Part shown: piece after piece, positions 6,021 through 8,281 of the stretch
Position numbering within the stretch: the stretch's first letter is position 1
Layout: each line of letters opens with the position of its first letter
DNA from: Planctomycetota bacterium
GTDB lineage: Bacteria; Planctomycetota; Planctomycetia; Pirellulales; Lacipirellulaceae
DNA length: 8,281 bases
Direction: 5' to 3'
NCBI GenBank assembly: GCA_024278035.1
Contig: JAJRUA010000250.1
Span: forward strand, 1-8,281
Program-made: the position numbers and the translations under genes
The notes under the pieces: model-generated
What the model saw: the letters and a program-made list of their open reading frames with translations, nothing else
What the model was told of the DNA's origin: nothing
The model's database searches: none

Positions 6021-8281
6021 ATGAATGTAAGAAGGATCGAACTCGCCCCCGTGTTGCTCTTGTTGTTTGCAGGAGCCGCTCTCGACTTGAGCTGGATAGT
6101 CCTCCAGCGCAGGGCTACCTGTGCGCTCAAGAATCGCACGGCATCCCCTAGCCTTATCGCTGATCAGGGCCAACTTGTATGGCCTTTGCAGCATCTTCCA
6201 CCACTGGAAACCGCCTCGTTGGATTTGGCAATCGCTGGCGAGTATGCGTACGCATCTGGCTACGGATCGATCCTACGCCTTACTCCACCTCGATTGAACG
6301 ACTTTTCGTCGTTGGATCGGCTGGCTGGCCCTTCGGTGTTTGACTTGATGGCGGTTGCGCCGCGAGACATTTTTTCTACGCACGAATCGAGTTGGGTGCT
6401 GTTGCTTCCGAGCCAACCGCAGCACAGTGCGGCCCCTGCCGCTTTGCAGGAGCAACGAAAAAATTGGAGCCTCTTTGGTTTTGATACGCTCGGCACGGCG
6501 GAGTCAGCGGGCCGATGGATGGGGGGGGGCCAGTGGAAGGAGATGGATTCGCAAAGAGTCTCCCTCGCCCAAAGTGGCCCTGTGCTGATGGCCCCTGTGC
6601 AGCAACGCTTAGCCGGCTGGCGGCGTCAATCACGGCACCTCAAGGTACAGAGTCTGTCGATCGCGCAGTACCTTGCGGAGGGCATGGAGGGGGGGCTCTT
6701 CCCCACGCCGCACCAACTGGGAGAGCAACTGGGGCGACTGGCTCAGCAGCCGACCGCCGGGGGGTGGGCCTGGACCGTGGCCTACCGTGTGCGAGGAATC
6801 GTCGGCAGCCAGCCGACCGACGAGAAAGCTGTGGAGCGGTCGCTGGTCGCACTTTCCCAAGCAAGCAACGAAGCGAAAGAACTGGCTGAGCAAGTGGAAG
6901 ATGCTCGCCTGGCGACCGAGCTGCGGCGTGCCCGTTACGCACTCGATCGACGAACGGCCGCTTGGTCTGCCGTGTTGCTTGCCGACGGGGATGAAGTCGA
7001 ATCGGCGACTGAAGGGATGAACCGATTGGAGGGGGCTCGTTGGGCCATGTCGGGCAATGGCTGGGCACTCGGGTCGGGGAGGATGCTGTACGCTCCGCAT
7101 AGGCCTACCCCTGAGCTTGTGGAAGTGGCTGCCAAGCTGGAGCAATACGAAGCGGCTCCCTCGGGTGACCAAGCACAAGAGATCGTTGAGCAAACCCTTC
7201 GGCTTGCTCAACGGGGGGACGACGCGGGGCGACAGATGGCCACGGCAGTGGAGCAGCATTACCGCAATGCTAATTTGCGGGTCGCTATCGCGGCGGAATT
7301 GATCGAGCGTCTGCTTCCGCCAACGGAACCGACCGTCTCTGTGATTCGCGATCGGATAGCCGGCACTCAGGTTCGCGGGAAATCAACGACTCGCACACAG
7401 GTTTCCATCCGTACCCTTCCGGATGAGAACTCTTGGCAACTCGGCATCGATGCGAGCGGCAAGGTTGCCTCCGATACCTTGTCGTACGGTGGTCCCGCTG
7501 TGTTGCGGAGCCGGGGGGCGACGCAATTCAATGCGAAGAAGTTGATCGTTGTTACTGGCAACAGCCTCCGATCAACACCCGCCGTCGCACGAGCTTCGGT
7601 CGGACGAAACCGATTGGTCGGACTATCGACTCGCTACGATGGGGTTCCGCTCTTGGGCTCCTACATCCGCTCTGAGGCTCGCGGTAAATACGCCAAGGCA
7701 AGGCGTCGTGTGGGTGCTGAAGTGAGCCGGAAAGTGGAACGGCAGGTGAGCAAAACCCTCGATACCCGGGTCGACTCCGCCCTGGTTCGTGTCGAGCGTC
7801 GCTTTCGTGAGGAAATACTTCGCCGTGTCGAGAGGCTTGGATTGAACATGGATCCGATCGAGATGCGTACAACGGACAGGCGTCTCATTGGCCGAGTACG
7901 ATTGGCAAGCAACACGCAATTGAGTGCTCATACGCCAAGAATGCGGGCCCCTTCCGATAGTTTGTTCAGCCTACAAATGCACGAATCGATGGTTAACAAT
8001 CTGATCGAAGGGCTCGATCTGGCTGGCAAACGGATGACGGCTTTGGAGTTGCGTAGCCGGTTAGCTGAAAAGATCGACTTCACTCCGAAAGCTGAGGCCG
8101 ATCCCGAGGCGGCGCGAGCGATTCTTCGCTTCTCAGAGGTGGACCCCATCCGAGTCACTTTCTCCGAAGGGCAAGCGGAAATGGTGCTGGCGATGGATGA
8201 GATGATCGTCCGAGGCGTGCGGCATCGTAACTTCAAGGTTCACACTTTCTACCGCCCCGAGGTCAACGGATTGGTTGCGGA
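6021..8281 (+). CDS. Large conserved-hypothetical type protein with N-terminal membrane/signal segment (partial, 3' end outside window)
   Basis: Open for 753 codons from the ATG at 6021 to the right edge; the start is fixed by AGGAGG 8 bases upstream. I do not recognise a named domain. A hydrophobic stretch at about 8-28 (after MNVRRIE) is a signal peptide or single membrane anchor, so the rest probably lies outside the cytoplasm. The sequence then shows a variable region (about 30-265), a charged helical region likely to form coiled coil (about 268-330), a second helical region (about 370-435), a strand-rich part (438-548, including SWQLGIDASGKV), a very basic helical region (550-610, KARRRVGAEVSRKVERQV) and a last domain with QLSAHTPRMRAPSD near 633-646. 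I believe proteins of this design, including a similar HTP/APSD segment, occur in other planctomycetes without known function, but that is recollection, not a search. Arg is far more common than Lys. The gene holds several G-runs, the longest of nine bases. Confidence 0.85.
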   Translation, partial: MNVRRIELAPVLLLLFAGAALDLSWIVLQRRATCALKNRTASPSLIADQGQLVWPLQHLPPLETASLDLAIAGEYAYASGYGSILRLTPPRLNDFSSLDRLAGPSVFDLMAVAPRDIFSTHESSWVLLLPSQPQHSAAPAALQEQRKNWSLFGFDTLGTAESAGRWMGGGQWKEMDSQRVSLAQSGPVLMAPVQQRLAGWRRQSRHLKVQSLSIAQYLAEGMEGGLFPTPHQLGEQLGRLAQQPTAGGWAWTVAYRVRGIVGSQPTDEKAVERSLVALSQASNEAKELAEQVEDARLATELRRARYALDRRTAAWSAVLLADGDEVESATEGMNRLEGARWAMSGNGWALGSGRMLYAPHRPTPELVEVAAKLEQYEAAPSGDQAQEIVEQTLRLAQRGDDAGRQMATAVEQHYRNANLRVAIAAELIERLLPPTEPTVSVIRDRIAGTQVRGKSTTRTQVSIRTLPDENSWQLGIDASGKVASDTLSYGGPAVLRSRGATQFNAKKLIVVTGNSLRSTPAVARASVGRNRLVGLSTRYDGVPLLGSYIRSEARGKYAKARRRVGAEVSRKVERQVSKTLDTRVDSALVRVERRFREEILRRVERLGLNMDPIEMRTTDRRLIGRVRLASNTQLSAHTPRMRAPSDSLFSLQMHESMVNNLIEGLDLAGKRMTALELRSRLAEKIDFTPKAEADPEAARAILRFSEVDPIRVTFSEGQAEMVLAMDEMIVRGVRHRNFKVHTFYRPEVNGLVA
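6521..6529 (+). repeat. Run of nine G inside the large plus-strand gene
   Basis: Nine consecutive G read as ATG-GGG-GGG-GGC, giving Met167 and three Gly. The reading frame is open on both sides as given. Shorter runs follow in the same gene: 7 G at 6689-6695 and 6 G at 6759-6764, 7213-7218 and 7513-7518. Confidence 0.9.

Noticed and set aside
5979..6194. A small 71-codon minus-strand gene opposite the start of the large plus-strand gene
   Set aside because: It has no family features and overlaps the well-supported start and signal segment of the plus-strand gene.
6630..7259. A 209-codon minus-strand open frame
   Set aside because: It is antisense to the large plus-strand gene, which has an ideal ribosome site and an unbroken 753-codon frame; the minus-strand product is rich in Pro, Arg and Ser as shadow frames often are.

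Overview
The window looks like chromosomal DNA of a planctomycete, probably of the Pirellulaceae/Rhodopirellula type. The reasons are the long, poorly characterised lysine-poor and arginine-rich protein on the right, the style of the receiver/CheC/hybrid-kinase genes, moderate GC content, and an intergenic repeat built on CGCGGAT/ATCCGCG. This assignment is inference from gene style, not from a marker gene. I see no rRNA, tRNA, CRISPR array, insertion sequence or phage gene.

Left part (1-2480, all minus strand, read right to left): a compact signalling cassette. A receiver-only CheY-like protein (2480 to 2103) overlaps by 4 bases (ATGA) a CheC-family phosphatase (2106 to 1480). After 48 bases comes a soluble PAS-HisKA-HATPase hybrid kinase (1431 leftward), cut by the window edge inside its C-terminal receiver domain. 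No CheA, CheW or methyl-accepting receptor is visible, so this looks like a kinase/receiver/phosphatase circuit rather than a classical chemotaxis operon.

Middle (2481-5705, minus strand): a gene-free stretch carrying the CGCGGAT repeat and a perfect 11-bp hairpin, then a complete 784-residue RND/MMPL-type membrane transporter with both Asp-Tyr proton-relay pairs. Upstream of it is a complete CrcB/Fluc fluoride channel gene whose best start is a GTG with a well-placed ribosome binding site.

Right part (5706-8281): a 315-bp divergent intergenic region, then a plus-strand gene that begins at 6021 behind a perfect AGGAGG and stays open to the right edge (753 codons visible). Its product has one N-terminal hydrophobic segment, coiled-coil and basic helical regions, and no domain I can name. 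The AGGAGG lies in the loop of a hairpin that ends at the base before the ATG, and the gene contains a run of nine G.

Nothing here is a clearly new defence or mobile system. The items most worth a second look are the three-gene signalling cassette and the large unnamed envelope-type protein with its unusual leader hairpin.
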